A DNA stretch of 64,000 nt from Stichopus chloronotus (Eukaryota; Echinodermata; Holothuroidea; Aspidochirotida; Stichopodidae), in NCBI GenBank assembly GCA_021234535.1, contig CM037837.1:9604636-9668635 (forward strand), written 5' to 3'. Both the position numbers and the translations under genes were made by a program. Shown piece by piece: positions 12,535 to 23,410 of this stretch (the first letter of the stretch is position 1; each line of letters starts with the position of its first letter). The notes below the pieces were generated by a model. It was not told the DNA's origin. It saw only the letters and a program-made list of their open reading frames with translations, and searched no databases.

Positions 12535-12734
12535 CACTAATCTGTCCTGTGAGCATCCTGAGGAATATTCTAAACTAAAGTCAGAGAAGGTCAACATAAT
12601 CATCTCGTCAGGGCCTGCATGTATGTCTGTCCAACAAGATAGGTCGTTACCGTAGTCATTCGGCCATCCGGGTGAGGTCACGTTAGTACCACTGGTGGTG
12701 ATGTAATCATACATGCAAGGAGCAGGATCGGGAG
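12535..12734 (-). CDS. CUB6 first-half exon
   Basis: Exon of 200 nt with acceptor TCCTCAACAG and donor GTAAGT. It reads PDPAPC, YDYITTSGTNVTSPGWPNDY, LSC, then IMLTFSDFSLEY and GCSQDRLV. It is one codon shorter than the CUB4 and CUB5 first halves after the first cysteine. The second cysteine sits in LSCW. Its partner is 9.9 kb away because the BEL/Pao element is inserted in the intervening intron. Confidence 0.82.
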
Positions 12735-13186
12735 CTGTTGAGGAAGTTTGTAATAAGATGCAAACAGAATAAGAAAGACAAAGTAGAATAAAGTAGACAG
12801 AGCACAATCATACAAGTTGTGTGCACTTGGGCAGCCAAATCATGTTATAACCGAGTAGAACATATATTGAATTAAACATTCAGGGAAACACAATGACTGT
12901 GTTACAAACAAATCTTTGTAACATTAATTTTGTGTTAAATAAAACTAGGATGAGCAGTTTCAAAACAATGAATACCTTGCCATTTCACCAGAAATGACAT
13001 GTTGAATACAGAAGCCATCCAACACACTTATCTTGAAATGTTGTGTGCACAAGCCATAGCATCACAAACACACACAGTCACATACACACACACAATCATG
13101 GACGCATACTATTTCTCTTTTCTTCGAAACCAAGATCGAGACAAAGTCAGACTACCTGGACTTCTATTACACTTCTAAATGTTAGA
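12735..13186. other. Inter-domain intron with family N tail
   Basis: The first 80 bases are the pyrimidine tract shared by the first-half exons. From about 12950 to 13170 it matches the tail of family N (CCTTGCCATTTCACCAGAAA, a CA-rich tract, ATCATGGACGCATA). No gene is seen. Confidence 0.55.
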
Positions 13187-14219
13187 ACTAGAAAGCCAAA
13201 AGGCTTAGTGATTCCTTGCCTCATGATATATATTGTAACAAACATGAATCGCCCACATGACAAGCATGAGATCCCACACAGTTATCCTACTTGAGATACC
13301 ATCTCAGACAGCGAAACAGAGACACTGTTTATACAGTAAATGGTTAAGTGCATTGAGCACCTGGCTCAACAGATTGTATGATTTATTCTGGACATTGTGG
13401 TTTCTACTGCCAGTCAACTGTGATAAATTATGTCAGATAACAGTGACCAATTTGAACAGAGGTGGGTCACTTACAATTTGATTCATTCAATTAAGCAATC
13501 ACAGTTCGTGCACACTCAAGGGTATTTGATCCAAATGAGCAGTAATTTAGTTCTTTTTATAAAACTAATAACCCATGGTATATTTAATTAATCGATTCCA
13601 CAATTCATGCATGCTCACATGTCCTTATGAGTACAGTGGCATAAGGTTTGCCAAATAATAATCTTTGATACCAAATTTAATGTTGTCTTCATGTTTTCTT
13701 TAAGGTTATCAAAGAGACAATGTAGGTATGTCCTAAAAGAAGTTCTTGTGCATCAAAAAACAGGAAACGATACTAGTTATATTTTTTGTGGTTTTCACAA
13801 TATATTCTGAAACGTGAACATGCATTTCATTTCCATTAATATATGCCAGAAGCCCAAAAAGCAGCGCACCTCCCTGTTATTACCAGGCAACTCCCTACTG
13901 TGGTATTACAGTATTTCTCAACTAAACAGTGAGGCCAACTTCAAGTGCTCCAAGCCAAATGATAATATGTTACTGTCAAAACTATTTGGCCCTCTATCTA
14001 AAACTGTACGCCAACCGATAAGAACTGTAGGCCAAGCGATCTGTAATTATGCCAATATTACCTACTTTCATTTTTAACAATTTGATGTCAAATAACCTCA
14101 AACTAACTTTTATCTCTACAAAAATGCATAGGAACCATCAAATCAACATGAGGATTCTACATTACACGTATAAAATTTACTGGAAGGACTGTTCTTTAAA
14201 TATTGTATATTCCAGTTTT
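13187..14219. repeat. Block duplicated at 28535-30070
   Basis: 13187-13304 matches 28535-28652 (both 118 bases), 13315-13747 matches 29578-30007 (433 and 430 bases), and 14128-14290 matches about 30006-30150. The order is the same. 28653-29577 and 13748-14127 are present in only one copy each. It could be a segmental duplication or a long repeat. Confidence 0.75.
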
Positions 14220-14710
14220 TCACATTCTGACCTCCCATGACCCCAAATGACCTTTCACCTCTGCCAAAAAGAAAGGATCATCTACTCGATCCACATGCTA
14301 ACTATGCAATATCGTGTTTACAAGCAATTTTCAGGGTATTTACCTTTCGACATCCCATGACCTCAAATGACCTTTGACCTCCTCCAAAAACAATAGGGAT
14401 CATCTACTCAATAAGAGCAATCTACATGCCAAGTATGAATCACTCAGAGTTACGCTTCTGGAGATATCGTGTTTACAAGCAATTTTCAAGATATTTACCT
14501 TTTGACCTCTGGTGACCCCAAATGACCTTCGACCTCCACCAAAAACAATACGGATCAACTACTCATTATGGGCAATATACATGCCAAGTATGAGATCACT
14601 CAGAGTTACGCTTCTTGAGAGATCGTGTTAACAAGCAGGCGTCACACACGCACACACAACATCACCATTGCATAGATTCCTTCTGTCTTCGACAAGGAAT
14701 CAAAAAGTAG
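14220..14710. repeat. Family N array, about three monomers
   Basis: Three monomers carry TGACCCCAAATGACC- and CCACCAAAAACAATA-type blocks, ending in a CA tract and a tail CATTGCATAGATTCCTT. An exact TGACCTTTGACCT lies at 14368-14380. Confidence 0.8.
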
Positions 14711-14734
14711 AAACATATAAAGTTCACATAAATA

Positions 14735-15130
14735 AAGTTTTGGGTAGTTTGTGATTGCTGGATGGATTAAGTGGAAACTATACATGTATCTGTTCTACGT
14801 TTACATATAGCTGAATATTTTAGTTACAATGTTCATTTGCGGTGAAGAGGAAAATGTTGTAAAAGTCTTGACATACATTTACTTTTTCCCATAATTTAGC
14901 GAAACTTGTTACAGGTTACATTGCAAATTATGTAACATTGTGCACATATACTGCAGTTTACTACAAATAAACAGGGCTAGAAAACATAGTTGACATTTAA
15001 TACCATAAAGTATAAAAGGAGTCTTTTAAGTTTTCCACTTACACACTATCTCGCTATAGACTGGATGACTCTTCCCATACTCTAGATAGTGTTATGGAAT
15101 TAGAACATTGTGTCGATAGTTGTAGGGAAG
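14735..15130. repeat. Family M copy leading into the minisatellite
   Basis: Shares GGATGGATTAA, GTGAAGAGGAAAATGTTG and TTGCAAATTATGTAACA with 1190-2170 and 38197-39230. It ends at the first minisatellite unit. Confidence 0.7.
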
Positions 15131-16264
15131 GTAATAACAACAATGTGAATAAGTGCAATTGTTTGGAAAAGAATGTGCGGTGCAGTAATAACAACAATGT
15201 GAATAAGTGCAATTGTTTGGAAAAGAATGTGCGGTGCAGTAATAACAACAATGTGAATAAGTGCAATTGTTTGGAAAAGAATGTGCCCTGCAGTAATAAC
15301 AACAATGTGAATAAGTGCAATTGTTTGGAAAAGAATGTGCCCTGCAGTAATAACAACAATGTGAATAAGTGCAATTGTTTGGAAAAGAATGTGCCCTGCA
15401 GTAATAACAACAATGTGAATAAGTGCAATTGTTTGGAAAAGAATGTGCCCTGCAGTAATAACAACAATGGGAATAAGTGCAATTGTTTGGAAAAGAATGT
15501 GCCCTGCAGTAATAACAACAATGTGAATAAGTGCAATTGTTTGGAAAAGAATGTGCCCTGCAGTAATAACAACAATGTGAATAAGTGCAATTGTTTGGAA
15601 AAGAATGTGCCCTGCAGTAATAACAACAATGGGAATAAGTGCAATTGTTTGGAAAAGAATGTGCCCTGCAGTAATAACAACAATGGGAATAAGTGCAATT
15701 GTTTGGAAAAGAATGTGCCCTGCAGTAATAACAACAATGTGAATAAGTGCAATTGTTTGGAAAAGAATGTGCCCTGCAGTAATAACAACAATGTGAATAA
15801 GTGCAATTGTTTGGAAAAGAATGTGCCCTGCAGTAATAACAACAATGTGAATAAGTGCAATTGTTTGGAAAAGAATGTGCCCTGCAGTAATAACAACAAT
15901 GTGAATAAGTGCAATTGTTTGGAAAAGAATGTGCCCTGCAGTAATAACAACAATGTGAATAAGTGCAATTGTTTGGAAAAGAATGTGCCCTGCAGTAATA
16001 ACAACAATGGGAATAAGTGCAATTGTTTGGAAAAGAATGTGCCCTGCAGTAATAACAACAATGGGAATAAGTGCAATTGTTTGGAAAAGAATGTGCCCTG
16101 CAGTAATAACAACAATGTGAATAAGTGCAATTGTTTGGAAAAGAATGTGCCCTGCAGTAATAACAACAATGTGAATAAGTGCAATTGTTTGGAAAAGAAT
16201 GTGCCCTGCAGTAATAACAACAATGTGAATAAGTGCAATTGTTTGGAAAAGAATGTGCCCTGCA
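15131..16264. repeat. 54-bp minisatellite, exactly 21 units
   Basis: The 54-base unit starts GTAATAACAACAATGTGAAT and ends GTGCCCTGCA. 21 units give exactly 1134 bases with almost no divergence. The first two units end GTGCGGTGCA. Units 7, 10, 11, 17 and 18 have GGGAAT in place of GTGAAT. Because 54 is a multiple of three, one plus and two minus frames stay open throughout. The plus frame gives an 18-residue unit with NNNN and NKCNCLEKN. I see no evidence that it is translated. Confidence 0.97.
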
Positions 16265-16471
16265 GATGTATGTAGTTTTGTGAGGAAGAGAGTTTGGGCA
16301 ATACTTCTACGGTGGAATGCCATCATTTTTTGAAAACATTTGCCATATGTCCCAATGCTTAAAAAAAAAAAAAAGCCTCAGACAGATGTTTCCTTCTACA
16401 TCCTGAGAGGTCATGATTATACAACTCTGTAAGTACTGAGGACTGGCGAATATGGGAGAAGAAAAACTCAC
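16265..16471. other. Intron below CUB5 second half
   Basis: Shares CATTTGCCATATGTCCCAAT with 2279-2298. It contains a poly-A run at 16362-16375. Confidence 0.5.
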
Positions 16472-16631
16472 GAAGTGGAATGAATGTGACAGTAGCAAAA
16501 TAACCTCTCCCTGTGACGGTACTGTCAGTGAAAAATTCCAAGAGCATGGAAGGACCGGTGCTGTAAATTGGTCCTGGAACGTACGAATCGCAAAGTGTTT
16601 CCAGCTCATATGGGTAACAATCATCCACAAC
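16472..16631 (-). CDS. CUB5 second-half exon
   Basis: Exon of 160 nt with acceptor ATCCATAG and donor GTGAGT. It reads VVDDCYPYELETLCDSY, VPGPIYSTGPSMLLEFFTD, then STVTGRGYFATVTFIP. An extra cysteine follows VVDD, giving this half two cysteines rather than one; the other five second halves lack it. The 54-bp minisatellite ends about 200 bases downstream, in the inter-domain intron. Confidence 0.82.
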
Positions 16632-17739
16632 CTATGGATAGAAATACATAAAGTATATTCAATACAAATCTCCACCTGACTTCATTTTTACATCTCTTTG
16701 GTTCTGGTTTTGTTTATGCTATGGAAGATATAATGCCAACAAAATGCATCATGGTAACAGTTATTTGGTCTGGCTTTTGATCTTTGCATGAAATTTTGAA
16801 ATAATAATGCAACACTTTGTTGATATGTCTTAAAAAAATAAAATACTTTATCTAACATTCTTAGAGAAAAAAAATTCCTGATGAGCTAAGTATTCTCCCT
16901 GTCGGAAAAATTTCCTAATAGAACACTGATTTCTCAAGTAAGTCCTGTTACTTATTTTCAGAGTACCCTAATGTGGCACGAATAAAGTGGTTTTCTAAAA
17001 TAATGAATAGTCATATAAACAGGATAGGTTTACATGCCACAAACACAAAAATACAACTAAATACAAACTTTCATTTCAATAGAAACTTTCAAAATGCATG
17101 CAGAATGAACTTGTTAGTCGTAAAAAACATCAAACAACACACAAAATACTTTAGCTGGACTTTACTACCAACTCTAAATATTGTCTCTGACAGCTAAAAA
17201 CATATTACATGGAGGCAAACACTCATCTATGTTTTATCACTTTGGACAACTTAGGGAAATTGCCTGTTAATTTTAAACATTTCAAAAATTAAATAGAAAG
17301 CACCACACACTCCACGCCCGTCCCGTGTGATGACACCACTGATGAATGAAGGACTTTCATGTAAGTGAATAGTGTAGTGGGGTCTGTAAACAATACTTCC
17401 CCACAACTTGGTTAAAGAGAGACATGTACACCACACTGCCATAAAAACTGTCTTTCTCTAAATATTTGGACAAAACTGCCTTTGGCATACTTGTTTGTGG
17501 CATCATCAAATATCATTCAATTGAAGTTCTAATTTTTGTTCCAATATGACGTCACATGATGTCAAATTAGGAGCAGATTCAAGCTATGTTTCAGCAATAA
17601 TTGAAAATGCTTCTTCTTGAACATGCTTCCATGAAGTTCTTTGAACCTCGCACACAACATTTCTTGGATACAAAGCCATCACAGCCAGGCGTGGGGGGTT
17701 GGAGGGTTGTCTCACACCCCCCAAAAAACCTGTCAGACT
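16632..17739. other. Intron above CUB5 second half
   Basis: 16.7-17.1 kb resembles 28.1-28.5 kb and 43.1-43.5 kb (GAACACTGATTTCT, AAGTAAGTCCTGT), marking a copied intron. 17.1-17.74 kb is unique, with no gene seen. Confidence 0.5.
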
Positions 17740-18670
17740 GACGATAGTCAGAAAATCTGAAAAACCAGTTGGAATTTTTCACATCTCAGTCTACAATCTA
17801 GGGCAAAATTGTTGGGACACCTTGTCGTACGTTGCAAATATAACACTAAATTTTAGGTGGAAGATATAATGAAACCCCTCGCCCCTTTCGAAAGTTGCGC
17901 TGTAGGAGGGGATGTACCCTTTGAACAGTAATTCTGTAGCCAACATTAAAAGGGGGAGCGGGGTGTCCCAAGGTACTTTGTCCAAGATTGTGGCTCACTT
18001 TACCGCATGAAAAGATGCCAAATATTGCACAAGATTGCCTCTCAGGTTACCCGGTAAATATTTTTCAATTGATATGAAATACCATTTGAATTTCTCATAT
18101 TTCAGATTAGAAAAGAGGATAGTAGGAAAATATGGACTACCGGTTGGAATTTTTCATATCTCAATCTAGCTCATTTTATGACAGAGAAAGATACCAATTA
18201 TTGCATCAGATTGTGTCTAAGCTTACCTGGTAACTGAGAAATTTCTCAATAAATCTAAAATACCAGCTGGAATTTTTCATATGTCCATCTAGCACATTTA
18301 ATAACATAGCAAAATGCCTAGTATTGCACCAGATTGTGTTTCAAGTCATCTTTTAATTCAAAAATTCCTCAATAAATTTGAAATAACAGTTGGAATTTCT
18401 CCTAGTAAAGGGTAGAAGTGATGATGGTCAAAAAATCTCAGAAATGCCAGTTGGAACTTTTCCAATCTGGTTATTGAAAAAGTTTTTAACTCAGAAATGC
18501 CAGTTGGAATTGTTTTGTATCAAAGGCTAGGTGCAACGATAGTTGCAAAATGTGAAATACCAGTTGGAATTTTTCATATCTTAGTGTAGCACATTTCATG
18601 ACTTCAAAGGAAGCCAAATGTTGCACTAGATTGCATGCAAGGTTACCTTAGTGGGTGAAAAGTTTCTCAA
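17740..18670. repeat. Degenerate tandem array of about 125 bp
   Basis: CCAGTTGGAATTTTTCAT-like stretches recur near 17764, 18149, 18270, 18387, 18449, 18500 and 18560, with CTAGCACATTT and TTGCACCAGATTG between them. A TA-module (17794-17990) is inserted in one monomer. Confidence 0.75.
17794..17990 (+). mobile_element. Solo TA-inserting inverted-repeat module
   Basis: 197 bases starting CAATCTAGGGCAAAATTG and ending GTACTTTGTCCAAGATTG, which are imperfect inverted ends. TA precedes it and TG follows. The interior (GTCGTACGTTGCAAATATAA, CCTTTGAACAG) matches the end modules of the composite elements at 20939, 24502 and 54788. No coding capacity is seen, so it would depend on a transposase in trans. 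Confidence 0.85.
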
Positions 18671-18959
18671 AATGTAAAGGAGACACTTTCTCCTTTGTAA
18701 GCCTCTCCCAAGCCAACCATTACTCATCTCATGCTTTCCCTACCCATCAAAATACTTTATTGCATGATATTTTTCTCATCATGCTGGCTATCATTTACAA
18801 AGTTATCCGTACAAGAACTAGCTTTTACACTTTATCATGCCACCATCAATGGTTATAGTGAAGTAATATAACCAGAATGCACAAATGCATTGTGGTTTCG
18901 ATGATGTGATTATGAGTATTTCTTTCTGAATCTGACTTTAGAGCATTAGTTTGTGTTAC
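18671..18959. other. Intron, nothing recognised
   Basis: AT-rich sequence with no repeat family or gene I can name. Confidence 0.4.
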
Positions 18960-19860
18960 AAGCTACATATGCTTTATATCAAATATGAGATCTGTACAAT
19001 TTTCCTTTCTTGAGATCATGCCTACAAGGTTTTCACAATTTGACCCTTGTTGACATCGTGTGATCCTTGACCTCCATTAAACACCAAATGGTTTTGTACT
19101 CAATGAGATACAACTACATATACTGAATATCACATCTATCAAAGCTTCCCTCTCTCACAGCTTCTCTTCTTGAGATATGTTTACAAGAATGCCATAATGT
19201 GATCCTACTGACCTCAAATGACCTCTAAACTTCACCAAAGACAATGAAATTCTTGTATATTCAATGAGACACACCTACATGCTAAATGGGAGGTCTGCCC
19301 AAGTTTAGGTCTGTTTCACTCCATTGTAAAACTAAGGTTTTATCACCAAATAAGAACAGAAGAGTACTGCAACCCACAGCTAGAAATAAAAATCAACTGC
19401 AATGTTCAATCTACATTTGTCGATACTATGTCACAACCGATTAATTTCTGGTACCAGGCTTGTACCTGGAATATTTACTAAAACCAGAAAGTCACCGGAC
19501 TTTGTGATTCCTTGCCAATATTTATGATGAAGAAAGGATAACCAACATACCAGTTTTGGAGTTCACTCACCTTACCCTCCTTGAGATACCACATGTACAA
19601 CAAATCAGTCTCTGATATGTATCTTCCTAACACCGTTGGTGACCTCAAATGACCTTTGACCTCCATGAAAAGCAATAGGGATCATCTTCTCACAATGGCC
19701 AAACTATACACTAATTTGAAATTCCAGCAACTTTTCCTTCTGGAGATACAGGGTTTACAAGGTTTCTAAACTAGGAAGTCTACTGACCATGTGTGACCGT
19801 CGACCTCCGTAAAACCTGGCACAGATCATTTAATCATCAAGAGCAACCAAGGTTAAGTGT
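18960..19860. repeat. Scattered degenerate family N monomers
   Basis: TTTGACCCTTGTTGAC, TGACCTCAAATGACC and CTTCTTGAGATAT recur at irregular spacing, with an exact TGACCTTTGACCT at 19650-19662. Confidence 0.65.
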
Positions 19861-20359
19861 TTGAAGTACAAAAAGCACAAAGAAACTGGGGAGTTTGATA
19901 TGTGCAGATGAGTCAAATGCTGAATATGAACACCTAAATTTGTAACTGTGAGTTCTCTTATCAGTATTGATAAGGCTAGCGCTTACAGGAAGTACCAGTA
20001 CTCACGGAAAAAAGCTTAAAATTTGTGCAAAGTTTCACCCTCCTTATTCTTTTGCTGTAATTTTTTTCTTTTACAAAATGTGTGGAGGGGGCAGTGTCCC
20101 CCCAACCATCAAACAGTGAAGGAGACTTGTCCCACTGTCTCCTCAGGATTTACACTAATGCAAGAAGTAGCTCAATATACTGCCTAAAACCATAGGCAGC
20201 TACTACATGGAACAATGAATGAAAAACTACAAACTGACAGTGGATTTTGCCAAGAATGTCTATCTTTCACTACAGATATTTGTAAAGTACATGCAGTTTT
20301 GGAGGTCTTCATATTTTTTTTACTTCTTTTCTCCATCAGTAAAGTTAACTTCTGCTTAC
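19861..20359. other. Intron below CUB5 first half
   Basis: Parts resemble 31350-31560 below the CUB4 first half (GACACTCATGCGA-type sequence, AAACTGCAAACTGAC against AAACTACAAACTGAC). No gene is seen. Confidence 0.45.
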
Positions 20360-20562
20360 CACTAGTGCATCCTGAGAACATCCAGAGGAATATTCTAAAC
20401 TGAAGTCGGAGAAACTCAACATAATTATCTCGTCAGGGCCTGCATGTATTTCGGTAGTACAAAATAAATCGTTATCATACTCATTTGGCCATCCGGGTGA
20501 GGTCACGTTAGTACCACTGGTGGTGATGTAATAATCCATGCTGCAAGGAGCAGGCTCAGGAG
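20360..20562 (-). CDS. CUB5 first-half exon
   Basis: Exon of 203 nt with acceptor TTCTTCAACAG and donor GTAAGC. It reads PEPAPC, YYITTSGTNVTSPGWPN, LFC, then IIMLSFSDFSLEY and GCSQDALV. All three first-half cysteines, the calcium-site Glu and Asp, and the NVT sequon are present. It differs from the CUB4 and CUB6 first halves by only a few residues. Composite TA-element copy 1 begins 377 bases upstream, in the inter-domain intron. Confidence 0.82.
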
Positions 20563-20938
20563 CTGTTGAAGAAGTTTTCAATAAGATGCAAAACAGAATA
20601 AAAGAGACACAGTAGAATAAAGTAGACAGAACACTATCATATAAGTTGTGTGCCCTAGGACAACGACATCAAGCTATAACTGAGCAGAAGATCCACTGAA
20701 TGAAATACTGGAGGCACAATGACTGTGTTACTACATCATCAACCACATGGCCTAAACAATGAACCCCTTTGTTCGCATCTCATGCCCAAAGTTGGCTGAC
20801 TTCCCTCTACACATCTGGAAAAATAAAAGCAACAACATACTGTACCTCAAAAACACTGTACGTAGCATAATTAACAATAAATTGCCAACCCTAAGGTTGC
20901 ACTCACAACATCACAGTTCACAGACCATGTCAACACTA
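20563..20938. other. Inter-domain intron above CUB5 first half
   Basis: Starts with the conserved pyrimidine tract that precedes first-half exons; the remainder is unrecognised. Confidence 0.45.
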
Positions 20939-22849
20939 CAATCTTGGACAAAATTGTTGGGACAAATATAATGCTGAATTTTAGGTGAGAGGATAACATG
21001 AAACCACGCACCCCTTTCCAATGTTGCGCTATAGAAGTGAATGTACCCTTTAAACAGCAATCCTACAGCCAACATTGAACGGGGGCGTGGGGTGTCCCAA
21101 GGTATTTTGTCCAAGATTGTCTGAGTTTTTTGGGAGCAATTTTGGAGTGAAATTTTGAAAGAAAATTGAACATTTTTGGACAAGGTGCATCATAAAAATT
21201 AGTTATCAGGGCCCATGGGTCTGGGGATTTTCAAATGAAAGTATTCTGAATTTCGACTGTGAACATAACAAGTTTTATTTTAATTTTGGGGGTTTATTTG
21301 TGTATGTTTTGTTGGAAAGGAGTGATCATGAATGGACAGATTGTTTTATGGTTTTGTATGCGGACAAAAATAGTTGCGTTTAGAAATAACATTGATGGGC
21401 AGCTGTTGCATTGCGTTGCAACAGGAGTGTTACTGCAATTGTAGAATGCTGGTAGGAATCCAGGTTATAATATATTCTGAAGTAGCTCCACGCTCTACCA
21501 AAATGCAGTAAAGTCAGAACTGTAGATTCAGCTTAATATTAAAATAATGGTAGGACGTTAGTAAAGGCTGGTTTTTTACATTTTTGGCTGCTAAATCAAG
21601 AATTGTTACTGCAATTTTTACATTGCATGAAGCTGGTAACATATGTAATCTTCAGTCGTGTGATCTACGCAATTTTCCCTTGGGTTGCTTAAATATTCCT
21701 GTCAAAACATTTGGTAGAACGTGGGTTTCATTAACCTATACTGTCGGACGCTGTTGTTAGGTCTAAGTCAGCTTGGATGGGGAGGCGGGGTTCGATTCAC
21801 GACATGACCATAGTGTTTTTCACTGCTCAATTATCCATTTATAAACTCAAATGTCTGTCAATTTCTCATTTTTCATTCATTCATATATAACATAAGGTAA
21901 TATATATATGTATATTAATATAATGATATAGCTCTAACAACAAATATGTACTCTGAAGTCCGTTGAAACTGCTTAAAATGACTGACATATTACAGTGCAC
22001 CACGTACGGTACAATAGAATGGCTACCACAATGTCACTGTTATGTGAATATGGGCAAACGTCACATTTATTAAATTTGCATTTTGGCGGTTTCTTTTGTA
22101 TAATGATAGTACACTTTTTTACTCAGATTAACCTGCAAGTCAGGCATAATAGTCATTAAGTGTAGTTACTTTAATACCAGACACCACGTCATCACTGTAA
22201 ACAATTTGAAAAAATAACACATATACATCGATCTTCTTCAACGGACCACAGGGACTAACACGTTAGTTGTTTTTTTGGGGGGTGTTTTTCTTTTTGCTTG
22301 TTTTTTTCTTCTGTACCTGTCTCAATATCAGAGTTTGAGCCGAAAGTACGTCATTTGTATCATACAAAATGTTTTAACGTAGTTTCCTGGTCGACAAGAT
22401 GCATTTTAGTTATGATGTTACCTCCCCTATGACTGCATTTTATTCAGCACATTTAGTGTAAATACATGGATTTGACTGACTTATTCCTCCCTTTACTCCT
22501 TAACAACATTGACAACATTCACACAATAATATCATTACAGTGAACCGACTTCAATAAAGGCCCAACACATGCCAAACTTGCACTGCTGATGTTTCTTGCT
22601 GCAAGGAATATCACCCCCCATTTTGCCTCTAAACCGTCGAAATTCTCAGACAATCTTGGACAAAAATTGTTGGGACACTTTGTCGTACGTTGCAAATATA
22701 ATACTGAATTTTAGGTGAGAGGATAACATGAAACCCCGCGCCCCTTTCCAATGTTGCGCTATAGAAGTGAATGTACCCTTTAAACAGCAATCCTACAGCC
22801 AACATTGAACGGGGGCACGGGGTGTCCCAAGGTATTTTGTCCTAGATTG
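20939..22849 (+). mobile_element. Composite TA-element copy 1 (1.9 kb)
   Basis: Two copies of the roughly 200-bp module in the same orientation (20939-21119, with an internal deletion, and 22651-22849) flank about 1.53 kb of AT-rich interior. TA lies on both outer sides (20937-20938, 22850-22851). The interior is shared with 24502-26475 and 54788-56810 and has a short TA microsatellite near 21900. No transposase-like reading frame was found. Confidence 0.85.
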
Positions 22850-22921
22850 TAGCCAGGGCTGCATATGATAGTAAACAACTAATGGCCGTATCTCATTCAT
22901 AGAAAAACAGTGACTGTAACA

Positions 22922-23146
22922 TGTAACATTCCCTTGGGCATATCTATAATGAATACAGTTTAAACTTTCGGGTCAGGATTTGTCTGACTAGCTGTGGGGT
23001 TCTTTCTATTCACTCCAAATAGTACTCAAGACCCTCACGTACTGTAGGTTTAAACGATTTATTAGACGTCATTATTTACAGCAACGTGGTTGATGCCATG
23101 TTGTCTCTTTCATCGATGGTACTCTATCAGTTTATCTTATCCCACA
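22922..23146 (-). repeat. Candidate 3' LTR of Gypsy-like relic
   Basis: On the minus strand it starts TGTGGGATAAGATAAACTG at 23146, directly after the purine tract. It contains AATAAA and reaches TTACA near 22922. The far end is uncertain because no second LTR exists for comparison. Confidence 0.55.
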
Positions 23147-23159
23147 TCCCCCCTTCTAA
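23147..23159 (-). other. Polypurine tract of Gypsy-like relic
   Basis: Reads AGAAGGGGGGA on the minus strand, immediately before the TG of the LTR, as expected for plus-strand priming. Confidence 0.7.
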
Positions 23160-23410
23160 GCTTTTGAAATTATAGAGAACCTTGGTTTACTAGGTGCTTC
23201 TTTTTTTGTTTGGCAAGTGAACATGTAACTACATACAGGTATTTACAAACATTTGGTATGCAGCCTAAGAACAATCAGCACATGTCAAATAGTTCTTGTG
23301 TTTAATGATTCGTCCACTTTTTGTTTGTCTAGGCTGAGAGTCATCTGCATTAACTGGATCTGGTGGTTGGTCCTCATGTGTCTCTTCTAAGGTTTCTGGA
23401 TGTGGAAATG

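Noticed and set aside
15131..16264. CRISPR-like array
   Set aside because: There are no unique spacers. The whole 54-base unit repeats, and the setting is an animal intron.
15054..16326. Long minus-strand open frames of about 410 codons across the minisatellite
   Set aside because: They come from a 54-bp unit without stops in those frames. The peptides are monotonous hydrophobic repeats with no domain, and the plus frame is equally open.
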